Shown piece after piece: positions 5,084-5,088 of a stretch of DNA of 5,088 nt (its first letter is position 1; each line of letters opens with the position of its first letter). Origin of the DNA: an uncultured Clostridium sp. (GTDB taxonomy: Bacteria > Bacillota > Clostridia > TANB77 > CAG-508). The position numbers and the translations under genes were made by a program. Location: NCBI GenBank assembly GCA_946008205.1, contig CAMGAZ010000128.1:1-5088 (forward strand). The letters are read 5' to 3'. A model generated the notes under the pieces. That model did no database searches, had not been told where the DNA came from, and worked only from the letters and a program-made list of their open reading frames with translations.

Positions 5084-5088
5084 ATTTT

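Noticed and set aside
1..5088. tRNA, rRNA, CRISPR array or riboswitch
   Set aside because: No cloverleaf with a GTTCRA-type loop, no regularly spaced repeats, and no long structured leader were seen. The intergenic spaces are short and accounted for by promoters and terminators.

Overview
The window is very AT-rich DNA with purine-rich Shine-Dalgarno sequences, consensus sigma-A-type promoters at 17-bp spacing, U-tract terminators, TTG starts and a tandem OB-fold single-strand-binding protein. All of this suggests a low-GC Firmicute, most likely a clostridial species. All readable genes end in TAA or TAG. I cannot name the species.

Layout. Positions 1-1257 hold a minus-strand operon, read right to left: a 72-residue putative antitoxin, a 289-residue zeta-toxin-like kinase, and the start of a third gene that runs off the left edge. 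A back-to-back promoter region (about 1264-1341) separates it from a plus-strand gene for a 50-residue acidic protein, which has its own terminator. Just after that terminator lies an open frame of 67 codons with no credible start (1563-1766). It looks like the surviving 3' end of a broken gene. It faces a strong bidirectional terminator (1759-1803).

Positions 1796-3784 hold a second minus-strand operon with one good promoter and one terminator: an unrecognised 109-residue protein, an alpha/beta hydrolase, and a PHP-domain metal-dependent phosphoesterase. The genes overlap or are tightly spaced. Positions 3811-4688 are a self-contained unit for a two-OB-fold SSB-like protein, with its own promoter, perfect Shine-Dalgarno sequence, TTG start and GAAA-loop terminator. 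The right edge holds an unrecognised 116-residue frame that may continue beyond the window.

How it fits together. The PHP/hydrolase operon and the ssb-like gene read as ordinary chromosomal genes. The toxin-antitoxin operon, the divergent small gene and the gene remnant look like an accessory insertion into that background, although no integrase or attachment repeat is visible. The part most worth pursuing is the toxin-antitoxin locus: a recognisable UDP-GlcNAc-kinase-type toxin with a partner that does not resemble classical epsilon antitoxin, a translationally coupled third gene, and a divergent small acidic gene sharing the control region.
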